Below, piece after piece: positions 33,726 to 45,903 of a DNA stretch of 64,000 nucleotides. The DNA is taken from contig CM073896.1 in the NCBI GenBank assembly GCA_037176705.1, positions 22,022,708 to 22,086,707 of the forward strand. Direction: 5' to 3'. The notes under the pieces are model-generated. The model saw nothing but the letters and a program-made list of their open reading frames with translations, was not told the DNA's origin and searched no databases. Position 1 is the stretch's first letter; every line of letters begins with the position of its first letter. This DNA comes from Molossus alvarezi (taxonomy: Eukaryota; Chordata; Mammalia; Chiroptera; Molossidae). The position numbers were made by a program, and so were the translations under genes.

Positions 33726-34397
33726 TTTTCTCAATCTACTGACTTGGCAACTGAAGTTCAGAAAAGTAAAAGAACTGTCCAGAGTCATTAATTCAGTAAG
33801 TGGTGGGTACTTAATAAAACCACAGATCTGTTCATGATTTTTTTTTTTTTTGAGTATATAACACAATTCCTGGTAAAAAAAATATATAATAATAATAAGC
33901 TTTTCTGTTAATAACTATATTTAGAGCAATAAAAAACATTCACAGTATTATGTTTGGTTGTCTGGTTTACCCTGCATGAATCTCCTTCAATAATAGAATA
34001 CAGGACTATATCTCACTTCTAAGACTGCAATAGGGGTCAGCAGTGGGTGGGCAAGGTCATCAGAGATGATGTACAAGACACAAAAGCATAAACGGGGGGG
34101 AAATGGCATATAAGATTAGCAAACCAGAAATTAAATGTTCTGAAGTCTAAGGTACATCACCCTAAGACAATAAAATTAGTACAAAAAGATTAGGACTTCA
34201 AAGAGGAAATAAAATGCTTCCTTAGCTCTGACTTAATCAACCTTAGGGTTTTGTAGTTTTGATTTGTGTCTCTCCACTTCCTTCTTTCAGAGGTGTCTTA
34301 AATATTTAAAGACTGCATTCTCCTTGCAACCGAAACTTCTGTGGGGAAAAGGCGGGGACTTGATCCTTCAATAACTGCAAGTTACAGTTTGCAGCCC
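33726..34397. other. Single-copy DNA, nothing recognised
   Basis: T-run at 33839-33852. No repeat or gene recognised. Confidence 0.4.
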
Positions 34398-34640
34398 ATA
34401 TTTTTTTCCAGCTTTACTGAGGTACAATTGAAAAATAAAAAGTATATGTATATGCTTAAAATGTGCAATGTAATGTTTGATATATGTATACATTGTGAAA
34501 TAATTACCAAAATTAAGGCCATTGACATCTCATCTTACTCTCGTTGCCTGTTTTTTGGTGTGTGCGAACATGGAAGATCCAATCTCGGAGCCAGTTTTAA
34601 GGATTCAGTACAGTATTATTAACTGTATCACCATGCTTGT
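34398..34640 (-). mobile_element. Old L1 3'UTR fragment, antisense
   Basis: CCAGCTTTACTGAGGTACAATTG, CTTAAAATGTGCAATGTAATG, CATTGTGAAATAATTACC and CATTGACATCTCATC are in the order of a reversed old L1 3'UTR. Confidence 0.65.
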
Positions 34641-36117
34641 ATTGATCCTCAGAAGGCTCTGTTCTCATAGAAAAGCTCCTCACTGAGTTGCCTAGAAGAC
34701 AGTTTGACTTAAATAAGAATGGTGAACCTTAACTCTCCCAGTCCTAACAATGAGATTCAACTAATTAAACAAACAAGCAAGACTAGGAATAAGAACTAAG
34801 AAAGTAATTAGTGTCATCTACAAATCTGTGTCAGCAATGACCAGCTAATGGTCAAAGAGAGATCTTGTAGATTCAGAAAAGACACTTCCATTTAATTTCA
34901 GGATGACAGCATCTTAGAAAACTGCCTCCTTTGTTACCTCTCTGATATGAACAAAAAAGCAAAATTGTTTTCTTATTGTAATTATTTTGTACAATAAAAT
35001 AAGTAGTCTGAGTTGTATAAATAAATATATCCTCTCTTTTTGGGACTCAGTAAAGTAAAATAGAATAAATGTGTTTTTGTTACCTTTTGAATGTCACTCT
35101 CTGGGTGGGTTGTTATTGCTTTTTTTTTAGAGACAGCATTTAAATATTTTTAAATGCCCATATATTAATTTTTAGAAGATATATTTTTAAAACTATTTTT
35201 ATTGTTACATATCACTTGAACTATCTTTATTTTCCATAAATTTGTTCTTATACAAAGCAAAAAATACTGATTTAACGGTACAAATATCTTTGAGTCATGT
35301 GAATCAGTATTTCTCTCCTAAGTGGACATTTAAGGAAGAGAGGACCTTCCAGATCTGGATAATAAACTTATTCAGGATAGTTATGATGATGAATTAGCCT
35401 TTCCTGGTGTTTCATAATGTTTCCTAACCCTTGGTCAATGCTGGTTTTTTTTTTTTTTTGTTTGTTTGTTTTTGTTTGTTTGTTTGTTTGTTTTAAATTA
35501 CAGATACTGGCATGGAGGAAAAGTTTTTGTTTTATCATGATACACAGGCACATGTTCTAAGGTGTTTTGCTGTGAGTGGGGAGTGTTTAAATCATTCTGT
35601 TTGGTTTATATTGTTCAGTTGTTTTGTTTTGTTTTGTTTTCAACTGAAGAGAAGGCAACTGAGGAGGTGCCATTCCCAAACTGCACAGGAGAAAATCGAG
35701 AGAAAATAAGAAGTGCCTGTCTAGTCGAGGTCTGAGTGATCCGTGTGCATCGTCAGCCCAGGGGAGCACAATTTCTTCCACTTTGACAGGTATAGACAGA
35801 GTATTAGTGGAAAGGATCACACAGTTACAGCAGGGTTGTTGATACCTCTTGAAGAAATAAAAACAAACTTGTTCTTTCTCTCTTCAGCTGATCATTTTCA
35901 GTTTGATATACAGGTTTTCAAACACATACAAGTCCACTGGGAACCTATTTCTGTGGATTATTTTTTAAAGTGAGAAAGATCTGGAGTCCAGCCTCTTTTA
36001 GGTAGAAAATTATTCTTAAAAACATTAGGACAAATCTGTGGCACCCTACATTGTTATATAAACGTTTTATTGGAACAAACATATTTCTAAATACATGTTT
36101 TATATCTCTTGTGTGTT
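34641..36117. other. Single-copy DNA with TTTG-rich tracts
   Basis: TTTG/TTG tracts at 35443-35493 and 35626-35640. No coding stretch that I can support; frames at 35512-35973 are short and unrelated to known families. Confidence 0.4.
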
Positions 36118-36360
36118 GAGTTTCTACACTGTGCTAAGTGCCCTGCATATATTACTTCATTTAATACTATGACCATAAAAACCTATAAGAAAGGTACTGT
36201 TGGTACTATCATTATCTTGATATAACATGAGGAAACCAGGCCCAGAAAAGCTAAGTTACTTGCTCAATATCAAATAGCTCATAAGGGAAGAGTTAGAGTA
36301 TGAACCCAGGTCCACCTGGGCCCTGAACTTGTACTCTTGGTGTTTGCATTCTACTCTCTC
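36118..36360 (-). mobile_element. MIR SINE, antisense
   Basis: CACTGTGCTAAGTGCCCTGC, GAGGAAACCAGGCCCAGAAAAG, TTACTTGCTCAATATC and GAACCCAGGTCCACCTGG are the reversed MIR pattern, nearly complete. Confidence 0.75.
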
Positions 36361-37114
36361 TCCAGCAAGAAGCATGACCATAAGTGTCAGCACAAGAGCG
36401 CAGTCTGGATGATATCTAACTAATGCACTGGAGCAATAGTACCATTATCTCTATTAACCAGTAGCACTAGGGAAATTATACAGGTTGCTGTGTGGCTTTT
36501 GTAGAAAATAGTGTCTATAAGATTGTGTTAAGTTTAGTGATTTTTAGAGAAGCAAGCAATTTTGAGGTCAAACCATGTTCTCTATTTTTCATATATTAAG
36601 ACAATTTTTATCTATTATAAAAAGCTGTGGGCTAGACTGAAATCAATTATCTATACAAATTTTTGGAGAAATAAATGGAATCTAACCAGTTAAAGATTGG
36701 TACATCAGTTGGCATTAGGACTTCCTTTTGCTCTGGTTCTTTGGTACATCAAGATTCTGTTTTTACCCTGGATTCCAGCAAAAAGATCATCTGCCCCATC
36801 CTACACTTGCCTCTTCCTCAATTTCAGATTCTGTGTTAGCCCCAGGGAACTAGAATCAGATGTTACTCCCGCCTGCAAATAACCCCATGGAAACTTGAAC
36901 ATTTCAGATTATCCATTGTTTTCTCAGTATGTATTAACAGTAAATAGCAGCTGAGGAATCATATAAGTCTCTTTATATCACTATTAAATTTTCAAATATT
37001 AAGGTACTTATAATGCATGTCCCTATCAGAGATATTATAAACACATGCCAGTACAAGGACATGCCAATGAAGTTTCATTTAGATTTTCTAAAAGGCATAG
37101 AAAATTAGCATGGG
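36361..37114. other. Single-copy DNA, nothing recognised
   Basis: No repeat family or coding signal recognised. Confidence 0.4.
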
Positions 37115-38015
37115 TGGACATATTTCTTTTTATTAATTCATCTATCAGCAGATATTTAGGTTGCTTCCATATCCTAGCTTTGTGATTGATGCTGCAATGA
37201 TCATGGAGGTACAACTATCTCTCTAAGATATTGATTTCATTTCCTTTGGCGATACACCCAGACGTGGCATTGTTGAATATGGTGGTTATATTTTTGATTT
37301 TTGAGGAACTACCATCATGATTGTACCAATTTACATTCCCACCAAAAGTGAACAAGGGTTGGCTTTTTTCTACATACTTATCAACACTTACCTCCTATCT
37401 TTTTTAAAACAGCCACCCAATGGGTGTGAGGGAATATTTTATTGTGGTTTTGGTTTATATTTCCCTGATGATTACTGATATCAGCACATTTTAATGTCTC
37501 TGTTGGCCATGTATATCTACATTGAATAAATGTAAAGGTCTTTTGGCTATGTTTTAGTCATGTTGCTTGATTTTCAGCTATTGAGTTATATGAGTTCCTT
37601 ATAAATTTTGGATCATAACCCCTAATCAAATATGCTATTTACTCTTATCCCATAGGCTGCCTTTTCATTTTGTTAATCATTTCCTTTGTTGTACAGAGGA
37701 TTTTAGTTTGATGTGGTTCAACTTGTGTATTTTAGCTTCAGTTGCCTGCTTTTGTTGTCATACTCCAAAAAGTATTGTCAAAAATAACATGAAGAAGCTT
37801 TTCTCCCGTTTTCTTTAAGGAGCTTTGTGGTTTTAGGTCTTACAGTTATGTTTTACACTCATTTCAAGTGAATTTTTATGTATGGTGTGAGATAAGAGTC
37901 TTAATTTTATTATTTTGCTTGTGGGTATCCATTTTTTCCAGCACCATTTATTGAAGATTCTATCTTTTCACCTTTGCATATTTTTGACAACCTTGTCAAA
38001 GATTGGTTGACTATA

Positions 38016-38220
38016 GCCCATCTGTGTGGCTTAGTTGGTTGAGCATCATCACATGCACCGAAAGGTTTCTGGTTCAATTATTGGTCAGGGCACATGCTTA
38101 GGTTGTGGGCTCAATCCCCAGTAGCAAGCATGCAGAAGGCAGCCAATTTATGTTTCTCTCTCATTGATATTTCTATCTCTCCCCTATACTATCTGAAATC
38201 AATAAAAACATATTTTTAAA
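38016..38220 (+). mobile_element. Ves-type SINE (first of a stacked pair)
   Basis: GTGTGGCTTAGTTGGTTGAGC head, body TGTGGGCTCAATCCCCAGTAG and AATCAATAAAAACATA tail. It is preceded by AAAGATTGGTTGACTATA (37998-38015) and followed by AAAGATTGGTTG (38221-38232). Confidence 0.92.
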
Positions 38221-38232
38221 AAAGATTGGTTG

Positions 38233-38487
38233 GCCCTGGCCAGTTTGGCTCAGCGGTTAGAGCGTTGGCCTGCGGTCCGGAGAGACCCAGGTTCGGTTCC
38301 CGCTAAGGGCACGTACTTCGGTTGCAGTTTGTCCCCAGCCCTGGTTGGTCGTGCTGGTGGCAGCCACTCGATGTGTCCCTTCACGTCAATGTTTCTCTCT
38401 CTCTCTCCCTTCCTCTCTCTCCCTTCCACTCTATCTGTACAAAAAATGGAAAAAATATCCTCGGGTGAGGATAAAAAAAAAAAAAAA
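38233..38487 (+). mobile_element. Ves-type SINE, second subtype (second of a stacked pair)
   Basis: GCCCTGGCCAGTTTGGCTCAG start, B-box GGTTCGGTTCC, body differing from the other subtype (GGTTGCAGTTTGTCCCC), tail block ATCCTCGGGTGAGGATA and A-run. It lies between AAAGATTGGTTG at 38221 and the third copy of the same site at about 38487. It is less diverged than its neighbour. Confidence 0.94.
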
Positions 38488-39075
38488 AAGATTGGTTGAC
38501 CATATATGTGTCTGGATTCTAATTCTGTTCCATTGGTTTATGTGTCTGTTTTATGCCAGTGCCATACTATTTTGGTTACTATAGCTTTGTAATGTAGTCT
38601 GAAATCAGGAAGTAAGGTGCTTCCAACTTTATCCTTCTTTCTCAGGAGATCTTTGGCTTTTCAAGGTCTTTTGTGGTTGTATATGTATTTTAGAATTAAT
38701 TTTTCTATTTCTGTGAAAAATGCCTTTGGAATTTTAATATTCCATTGAATTTGTAGACTGCTGTGGATAGTATGAACATTTTAACAATATCAAGTCTTCC
38801 AATTCATGGATATGGGTCTTCCTCAGTTTCTTTCATCAATATTTTATTTTCATTGTACATATTTTTGTCTTCCTTGGTTAAATTTATTCCTAAGGATTTT
38901 ATTCTTTTTGATGCTGCTATTGTAGTTGAGATTTTTTTTTTCTTAATTTATTTTACGGACAGTTTATTTTTAGTGTTTATAAAGGTAACTGAGTTTTGTA
39001 TATTAATTTTGTATCCTGAAAGACTACTAAGTTCATCCATTAGTTCTAATAGTTTTTGGTTGGCATATAGCCAGA

Positions 39076-39999
39076 GCAATTAAGTGATAAAAAGAAATAA
39101 AATTAATTTAATTCAGAAAGAAATAAGTTAAATTTTCTCTGCAAATGACATAATCACTTACAAAAAAAAAAACCCTAATGACCAGATCATTCATGGTAAC
39201 TTATTTTTGGCTCTACAGTCTACCTCTTGTGATTCTGTCATTTCCTTTATTCCTTCCACCCAAAGAAATTGTGAGGACAGAAAAATAAATTTTCCTCCCA
39301 CCTTAAAATTTTTTCTGACTACACTAATAACCAAATTAACATGAGACAGATTACAGAAGAGAATGACGAAATGTATGACATGTATACACATGGGGATTCT
39401 ATTAGACTATGAAACCCTACGACAGATTGAACAGTTCAGGTTAATATGCTATCTTGAGCTAAGGAGAAAGAGGGGTATTTCTATTTTGGACTTCAAAGGG
39501 CAGAAAGACAATTCATATGGAGATACAAAAGCAAATATTTGATTTAAAATGTTGAGCTGCCATTTTTAAAGATGGGAGACAGATAGGACCTTAATCAAAT
39601 GGGTCTTGCTAGGTTTCTCTGTATCACACACTAGCTCATATTAAACTATAGTTATCTATTGTGATATCTCCCTTCCTGAAGCAGGTCCTCTATTTAAATT
39701 ATTTTAGGCATTTAGGGGGAAGGTCAACGGTTCTTTCTGAGTCTTTAGTTTTAAAAAAACAACCAGATTAAAATAACCAATATCTCAAAAAGCATATTTT
39801 GGGATGGCAAACTGCCTGACCTCAAAACTATCACTTGTATTCTTGTGTTCATCCTTCTTTCGCTTTCTATTTAATGAAAATAGTTGTTTTAATTATTATA
39901 TGTTTCTATAAAGAGTATCCTATCTTAGTTGTTTTAACCTAAATAAAGAGAACAGTGTGTTATATTTAATAATTTAGGATATTTTCTTACTAAATAATA
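39076..39999. other. Single-copy DNA, nothing recognised
   Basis: A-run at 39162-39171. No repeat or gene recognised. Confidence 0.4.
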
Positions 40000-41010
40000 T
40001 ATTATTGACATTTATATACAGTGATGCTATACTTTATTGGATTTATTATTGTATATTTTATTACATAAGTACACAATTAATTCATCAGTTCTCCTGTCAA
40101 TTATCATTTGAGTTCTTTCTACAGTTTTGCTACTGTGTGCAGTGTTGTTATAAACATTCTTTTACATGTCTTTATATATATATATTTGGTACACGTTTCT
40201 TTTGACTTCATATATAGGATTAGCATTACTGGTTCATATGGCACATCAATATCTGAACCTACAAGATAATACCATAGTGATTTAGTATTTCATATTCTCA
40301 CCAGCAATGTATAGGTGATATAAAGTGTGTATCACTTCCAACACAGGATATAGTCAAGTTTTTACAATGATATCTTATAGTATTTTGAATTACATTGCCC
40401 TTACAATGGATGAAGTTCAAAGATCTAATATATTCACTAGCTTATGTATTTTCTCTGCTACGAATGCCTTCTCATGTCCTTTGCCCCACTGTGTGTGGTT
40501 TTTTGGGTTATTGGTTTTTTATTTTTTATTTTTTTTTGAATTGGTGTTTTACCTGCAACTTTGTAAGAATTCTTTAGCTAGTGTTGACAAAAAATATTTA
40601 TTTGTCTTTAAAGTTGACTTTTTTCTCATTTATAACTTATGTTTTCACTTAAAATTATTTTTTGATGAGCCAATTCTTAATTTTAACATTATTAAATACA
40701 GTCAATAATGTTTGTGCCTAAAATATGTTTACCAATATGTTCTACTAAAGATATCCACAGTTTGTCTTTAACATTTAAATCCTTAATCTATTTGGAGATG
40801 GCTTTTTGTGGACAGACAGTTTTCCAGCTTCATTTATTGAATTCTCCCACCTTTTCTTACTGATGAGACAGGACATCTCTGATGTACTTAAAGTTCTCCA
40901 GATGCATGAGTCTAGTTCTTGGTTCTCTGTTCTATTCCATTGGCTAATTTTCTGTCACTGTGCCAGTGACATAATATCTTCATTATAGTTTATAAAAAGT
41001 CCTGATAATT
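40000..41010 (-). mobile_element. Old L1 relic, antisense
   Basis: Reversed L1-like order: GTGTGCAGTGTTGTTATAAAC, TCACCAGCAATGTATAGGTG, CTTCTCATGTCCTTTGCCCC, CCAGCTTCATTTATTGAATTC, TGTTCTATTCCATTGGCTAA and CACTGTGCCAGTGACATAAT. Very diverged; two overlapping frames inside it are not genes. Confidence 0.75.
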
Positions 41011-41096
41011 GATATGAATAACCATAAAATACATTGTTTATTTATACAGTGAAATAAAACAACAGTCAAAATGAATTAATTACAGCTACATGAAAT

Positions 41097-41360
41097 AATA
41101 TGCATAAACTTTTCTTTTTACTAATGTTTTTAAATGTATTTTTCTTTATTGATTTTAGAGAGAGAGGGAGTGAGGGAGAGATAGATAGAAACATCAATGA
41201 GAGAGAACATCGACTGGCCGCCTCCTTCATGCCTCCCACTGGGAATCAGGCCCACAACATGGGCATTTGCCCTAACCAGGTATTGAACCGGCGACCTCTT
41301 TGTGCATGGGTCAATGCTCAACCACTGAGCCACACTGGCTAGGCAACATGCATAAACTTT
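41097..41360 (-). mobile_element. Ves-type SINE, antisense, with target-site copies
   Basis: Reverse-complement Ves between AATATGCATAAACTTT (41097-41112) and AACATGCATAAACTTT (41345-41360), one mismatch in 16. Head CCACTGAGCCACACTGGCTAGGC and a GA tract are clear. Confidence 0.95.
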
Positions 41361-41715
41361 AACAGTACATTTTAGTGAAAAGAGTGCTAGGTTATTATAT
41401 ATAGAATGATATACTTTTCAATAAAATTAAAAACAACTGCAAAATATAGATTTTACAAATATATATAACAATAAAAATAAACAGAAAGAAAATGTATAAA
41501 ACTACTCTTCCTCAGGCTTATGATTACAAAATCCATAATTACAATTTTCCACAGTAAGATATTAAACGAGAAAAACAATATGGTTATTTCAATTAGGTAC
41601 AAGAAAAACACTTGATAAAATTTAACCTAAAATTCATGGTTAAAAAAAACAAACAAAAAAAACTTCCCAGAAATTCATAAATAAATGAGAATTCATTAAT
41701 CTGATACAAGTGTTT
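41361..41715 (+). mobile_element. Single-copy DNA, then old L1 ORF2 fragment (about 41590-41715)
   Basis: 41361-41590 is unrecognised AT-rich DNA. From about 41605, ACTTGATAAAATTTAACC, AAATTCATGGTTAAAAA and GAATTCATTAATCTGATAC parallel the RT region of L1 ORF2. Its continuation is at 43749, beyond the YWHAZ pseudogene. Confidence 0.55.
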
Positions 41716-43748
41716 TGAAAACCAAAAAGTCAGTGACTGTTGAGTTCCTGTCCATCTTCTCTCAGCCATTCCAGACGTAACACACCCAGGCAAGGATAAA
41801 AATGAGCTGGAGCAGAAGCCAAGCTGGCCAAACAAGCTGAGCAGTATAATGACATGGCTGCCTGCCTGAAGTTTGTAAACAAGCAAGGAGCTGAATTACG
41901 CAATGAGGAGAGTAATCTTCTCTCAGTTACTTATAAAAAAATGTGGTCAGAAATGGTAGGTCATTTTGGAGGGCCATCTCTGGTACTGAGCTAAAGACAG
42001 AAGATACTGAGCAAGAATAACAGATGACCGTGACTACAGAGAAAAAATTGAGAGCCAGATTAAAGTGCATCTGCAAGGAGGTACTATTCTTTTGAAAAGC
42101 TCTCTATTCCAATGTTTCACAAGCAGAGAGTGAAGTTTTCTATTTGAAAAGAAGAAGAGACTACCACCATTACTAGCTAAGGTTGCTGTTGGGGATAAAA
42201 AAGGAATTGTGTGTGGATTCATCACAACAAGCATACCGTGAAGCTTTAAAATAAATAAATAAAAAAATGCAATGGACCAACCCTAGAAAACTGGATTTCA
42301 TCCATGTTAACTTCCCTGTGTTATTTTATGGGATCTGAACTTGTTGAAGAAAGCCTGATCTCTTGCAAAGACAATTTGTAATGAAACCATTGATGAACCT
42401 GATGTAGTCAATAAAGAGTTATATTAAGACAGCACACTAATAATGCAATGACTGAGACCATTGTAGACATCATACACCTGGGAGACAAAACTGAATCAGA
42501 AGAGGGAAAAATTAACTAGCCTTCTAACTTTTGTCTGTCTCATTCTAAAATTTACACTGTAGACCATTTGTCATCCAAGCTGTCCCACAGATAGGTTTTT
42601 GTTTATGATTTGTGATAGGTTTATGTTATTTCCATTTGAATTTCTATCTCTCTCATGCGTTTTTTTTGTTTGTTTGTTTAATATTAGAGGGGTGGAGACA
42701 GTTAACATTTAAGGAGTTATCTGTTTTCATTTTGAGCTGCTCGATATGGTGATGTGGATGTTTTATACATATTAAATGTTTGGCATAGTACTTTCGGTAC
42801 ATTGTGACTTCATCAGGGTCAGTGTCATAACTGCTTTAATGGCCAAACAAAGAAAATCACCTGGTTGGGGGAGTATAAAAGGGGTAATTACTTCTTGTGA
42901 AAATATAGTTATCGTGGGCCCTTTAAGGTTTTGAGCTTAAGACTTTTGTTAAATTACCTATTGTAGTGGATATCATCTGTTGAACAAGTGTATCTTTGGA
43001 GTAACACAACACAATCTCAACTTGCACCCTTTTGACTACAGCTGCAGAAGTGTTCCTTTAGAGAAACTGACTCAGTTTGCTCTGGATGAGGGCAAAAATA
43101 GTTCATATTCCATAATTTGTAAAATTGCCTGCTGTTTACTTTCATTATTTTTGCTATACTTATTTTTATCTCAATAGTTTAGGCAACCTAAGAACAAATG
43201 TACAAATCAAGATACATTGAGCCCTGGCCGATTTGGCTCAGTGGTTAGAGTGTCAGCCTGCGGTCCAGAGAGACCCGGGTTCGGTTCCCGCTAAGGGCAT
43301 GTACCTCGGTTGCGGTTTGTCCCCGGCCCTGGTTGGGTCGTGCGGGTGGCAACTACTCAATGTGTCCCTTCACGTCCATGTTTCTCTCTCGCTCTCTTCC
43401 TCTCTCTCCCTCTCACTCTATCTGAACAAAAGATGAAAAAATGTCCTGGGGTGAGGATAAAAAAAAAAAAAAAAAAAAGATACATTGAAAAGGTATTTTT
43501 TGATATCCATTGCTCCACATATCCATCAGTAACACAAACAAACTTGTGTTTAACTTCTCTTAGGTGTTTTTATTTTTGTGCTCTACATGCATGGTTGGAA
43601 GGACAGTAAGCAGAGAAATAATGTTAGGATGATGGAGAGGCATGTTTAATTTTTATGTACTTTCCAATACTGATCCAAAAACAATTGTTAAGAACATGTA
43701 TTAAATTAATATAAGTGGAATAAAATTTCAAATGGATTAAAAAAAAAA
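41716..43748 (+). pseudogene. YWHAZ: Processed pseudogene of 14-3-3 zeta (YWHAZ)
   Basis: 14-3-3 zeta is a cytosolic dimeric adaptor binding phosphoserine or phosphothreonine proteins. The coding relic runs 41792-42515, close to the 738 bases of the intact gene. The start codon has become AAG, then DKNELEQK. In shifted frames one reads [39 protein letters not shown]-like pieces and DKKGIV, and the end reads DEAEAG-like decay to TAA at 42513. The long 3'UTR follows (42516-43738), strongly like the YWHAZ mRNA 3'UTR as I recall it: GACCATTTGTCATCCAAGCTG, AGTTATCTGTTTTCATTTTGAG, GACTACAGCTGCAGAAGTGTTCC, GTTTAGGCAACCTAAGAAC. AATAAA is at 43719 and a poly(A) run at 43739-43748. No introns, a poly(A) tail and insertion into an L1 identify a retrocopy. 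A Ves SINE splits the 3'UTR at 43221. The alternative, another 14-3-3 paralogue, is made unlikely by the DKNEL start and the 3'UTR. Confidence 0.88.
43209..43488 (+). mobile_element. Ves-type SINE, second subtype, with perfect target-site copies
   Basis: SINE 43221-43476 inside the YWHAZ 3'UTR relic: GCCCTGGCCGATTTGGCTCAG head, B-box GGTTCGGTTCCC, tail block TCCTGGGGTGAGGATA and A-run. AAGATACATTGA is present at 43209-43220 and again at 43477-43488. Confidence 0.96.
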
Positions 43749-44275
43749 GATTGCCCACAATCATCCCTTTATTCATTTTTACTTGACATTATAGCCAATA
43801 AAATAAGGTGAACAATTTGAGATACAGGGATTAGAAAAGGGAATAAAACTATTTTCTTACAGATGATATTATCCCTTACACAGAAAACTCAAAATAATCT
43901 TCAAATTATAAGAAGGTAGAAAACGCTTGTCAAGATAGCTGGAAAATGGTTAGTGTACAAAAGCCAATTGCATTTCCATACACGTTCAATAAGTAAAATG
44001 TGTAATTAAAGATTTTTTTAATAGCATTACAAAATATCTACTACCTTACAGGTTATTTTAGTGAATTCAAGCAGGAATTGACTGTGAAAAGTCTACAACA
44101 TTATTAAGCACATCAGGGAAGAGCCTACACAAAAGGAGAAAAACGTTATATTCATTGATAGAAAGGCAAATTGACCTGTAGGTTTAATGCAACTTCAATA
44201 AAAATCGGATTTTTTTCCAGAAAACTTGATACATTTATTCCAACATTTAGTTGGAAAAATAATGTTCCAAGAATA
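43749..44275 (+). mobile_element. Old L1 ORF2 fragment, right of the pseudogene
   Basis: GATTGCCCACAATCATCCC, ATTATAGCCAATAAAATAAGG, CTTACAGATGATATTATCCC (the region of the RT catalytic motif), CACAGAAAACTCAAAATAATC and GCAACTTCAATAAAAATCGG match L1 ORF2 in order. Compared with the full L1 here, about 100 bases seem missing between this and 41715. Confidence 0.7.
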
Positions 44276-45903
44276 ACCTCCGCCTCACCATCCCCCTGGA
44301 GATAGTTACTACTTTGTCAGGTAAAGATGACCTGGCTTTCGGCCAAATCCTAGTTTGTGTCAAAGCCTGTGACTTCAAAGATAGTGGCGATGGGTGGGCC
44401 CTGGGGTGAAGGGCCTCAGCATCAGAATCACCTCCAAAAGAGGTTTCAAGTCCAGGCTTTACCTTCAGCATCCAGGAAGCAGCAGCCATAGGAGGAGTCA
44501 CTTCCTAGACGGTAATTCACCAGCCTTGGGAATTAAGGAGTGAAGAAGCAAGGTAAGGAAGGGCTTCTAGAGGCAAACTAATCTCTACCTGTTTTGATCT
44601 GATCTTTGTTTAGTTTTGAAGACATCTGAACTAGCAAATGTGGGACCAGATGAGGAGGCAGGCATTGATTGTCTCAAGAAAACTAATACACCAGCAGAGA
44701 TCGAAGGACTCCCTCCTTGTTTTATCTTGCATGGTTACCTCATGCTTTCTTTCCTCCCCAGGGTTAGAAAGACAAATAACCTGAGTCTTATGGACATTTA
44801 AGAGATCCCTAAAGCCAAAAAAATAATCACTTTTTACTATGTCTTTAATAGCAAATTATTGTAATATTCAAAATTATTTCCAGGGTAGGTCTATTATTCC
44901 CAATAAATTACCTATAACTTTACTACTTCCTCTCAAATAAGATGGCTTATCAAAATATAAGAGAAAGTCAAGATATTTAAGGGATAATCTTGACTCCATT
45001 TTTTAAAAGTAAATCAAACACAAACTCGATTATTTTAACTAATACTGTAATCGTGTCAAAAGTTACACATAAAAACTGGATGTGAGAAAAATTATCTTTA
45101 ATAACCACTCTCATCTTAATTCTGCAGCTCTCATTCTCGTTTGGTAGTAAAAAAAGAAAATTTCATTTTCATTCAAGGTAACAATCTCTTCCAGTTCCAT
45201 GTAAACATGTTTTCATTTTAATTTACCTACAATAATCCTTTTTTTCTTATTGTGATTTATACAACAGAAGTATGAATATGTATGTGTATTATATAGATAT
45301 AGAGAAATATAAAGAGAGATTTAGCTATTGATATAGAATTAAACCTCAAATTTTACCAAACATACTTAGCACTAAATGGAATAGACTTGTATTTCCTATT
45401 TTATGCTATTTTTACCCCCAAATTGATTTCAAGATGCACCAATACCTTATGACCAACAGTTGAAAAGGCTGTTGTAAAAACTGATCTACAGTAATATATT
45501 TTAATCTCAATCAACTCTGGATCTTCTATCTCCTTTTTTCTGACCCTTTGTTCTCTTGTAATAAATGTAAATTATCAAGATGTAGGAACAGTAAGAGTTA
45601 AGTGCGGAACCTCATTACAGTATTACCAACCTATATATGAGTAGCAAGGTGTCACTCTTAAAATTATCAGGTTGTTTCTACCCATTTCTCACCAAAATTT
45701 AATGCTAGGCAGGGGTAGAAAATCAATTAATTAAGATAAAAGAAGACACGTGGCATCCTCTCTTCTCTCTCTCTCTCATTCTGTCTCCTCCAATTTCTTT
45801 TCCCAGCACAAAAGAGCATTCTCTGTTCCTTTTTTTTTTCCTAGTACAAATTGCCTTTATGTCTTATCTTTTATACCATCCTGGTAGTAACTGTTCTTCC
45901 CAT
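44276..45903. other. Single-copy DNA; possible MER5-like scrap
   Basis: 44380-44470 (GTGGGCCCTGGGGTGAAGGGCC, CATCAGAATCACCTCC) resembles a short MER5-type hAT relic, but weakly. The rest to 45903 is AT-rich and unrecognised. Confidence 0.35.

Larger units (their letters stand above)
37115..39075 (-). mobile_element. Old L1, antisense, interrupted by two SINEs
   Basis: Reverse complement of the C-terminal ORF2 region and beyond of an old L1: GGTTGCTTCCATATCCTAGC, CATTCCCACCAAAAGTGAAC, CCCTGATGATTACTGATATC, GACTATAGCCCATCTG at the SINE junction, then TTGACCATATATGTGTCTGG, CCATTGGTTTATGTGTC, GCTGTGGATAGTATGAACAT and TTTATTCCTAAGGATTTTATTC. Stops are everywhere. The L1 resumes in register after the SINE stack. 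Confidence 0.85.

Noticed and set aside
38234..38310. Functional tRNA gene at SINE heads
   Set aside because: A and B boxes are present, but the sequences continue into SINE bodies and do not fold as complete tRNAs with matched arms.
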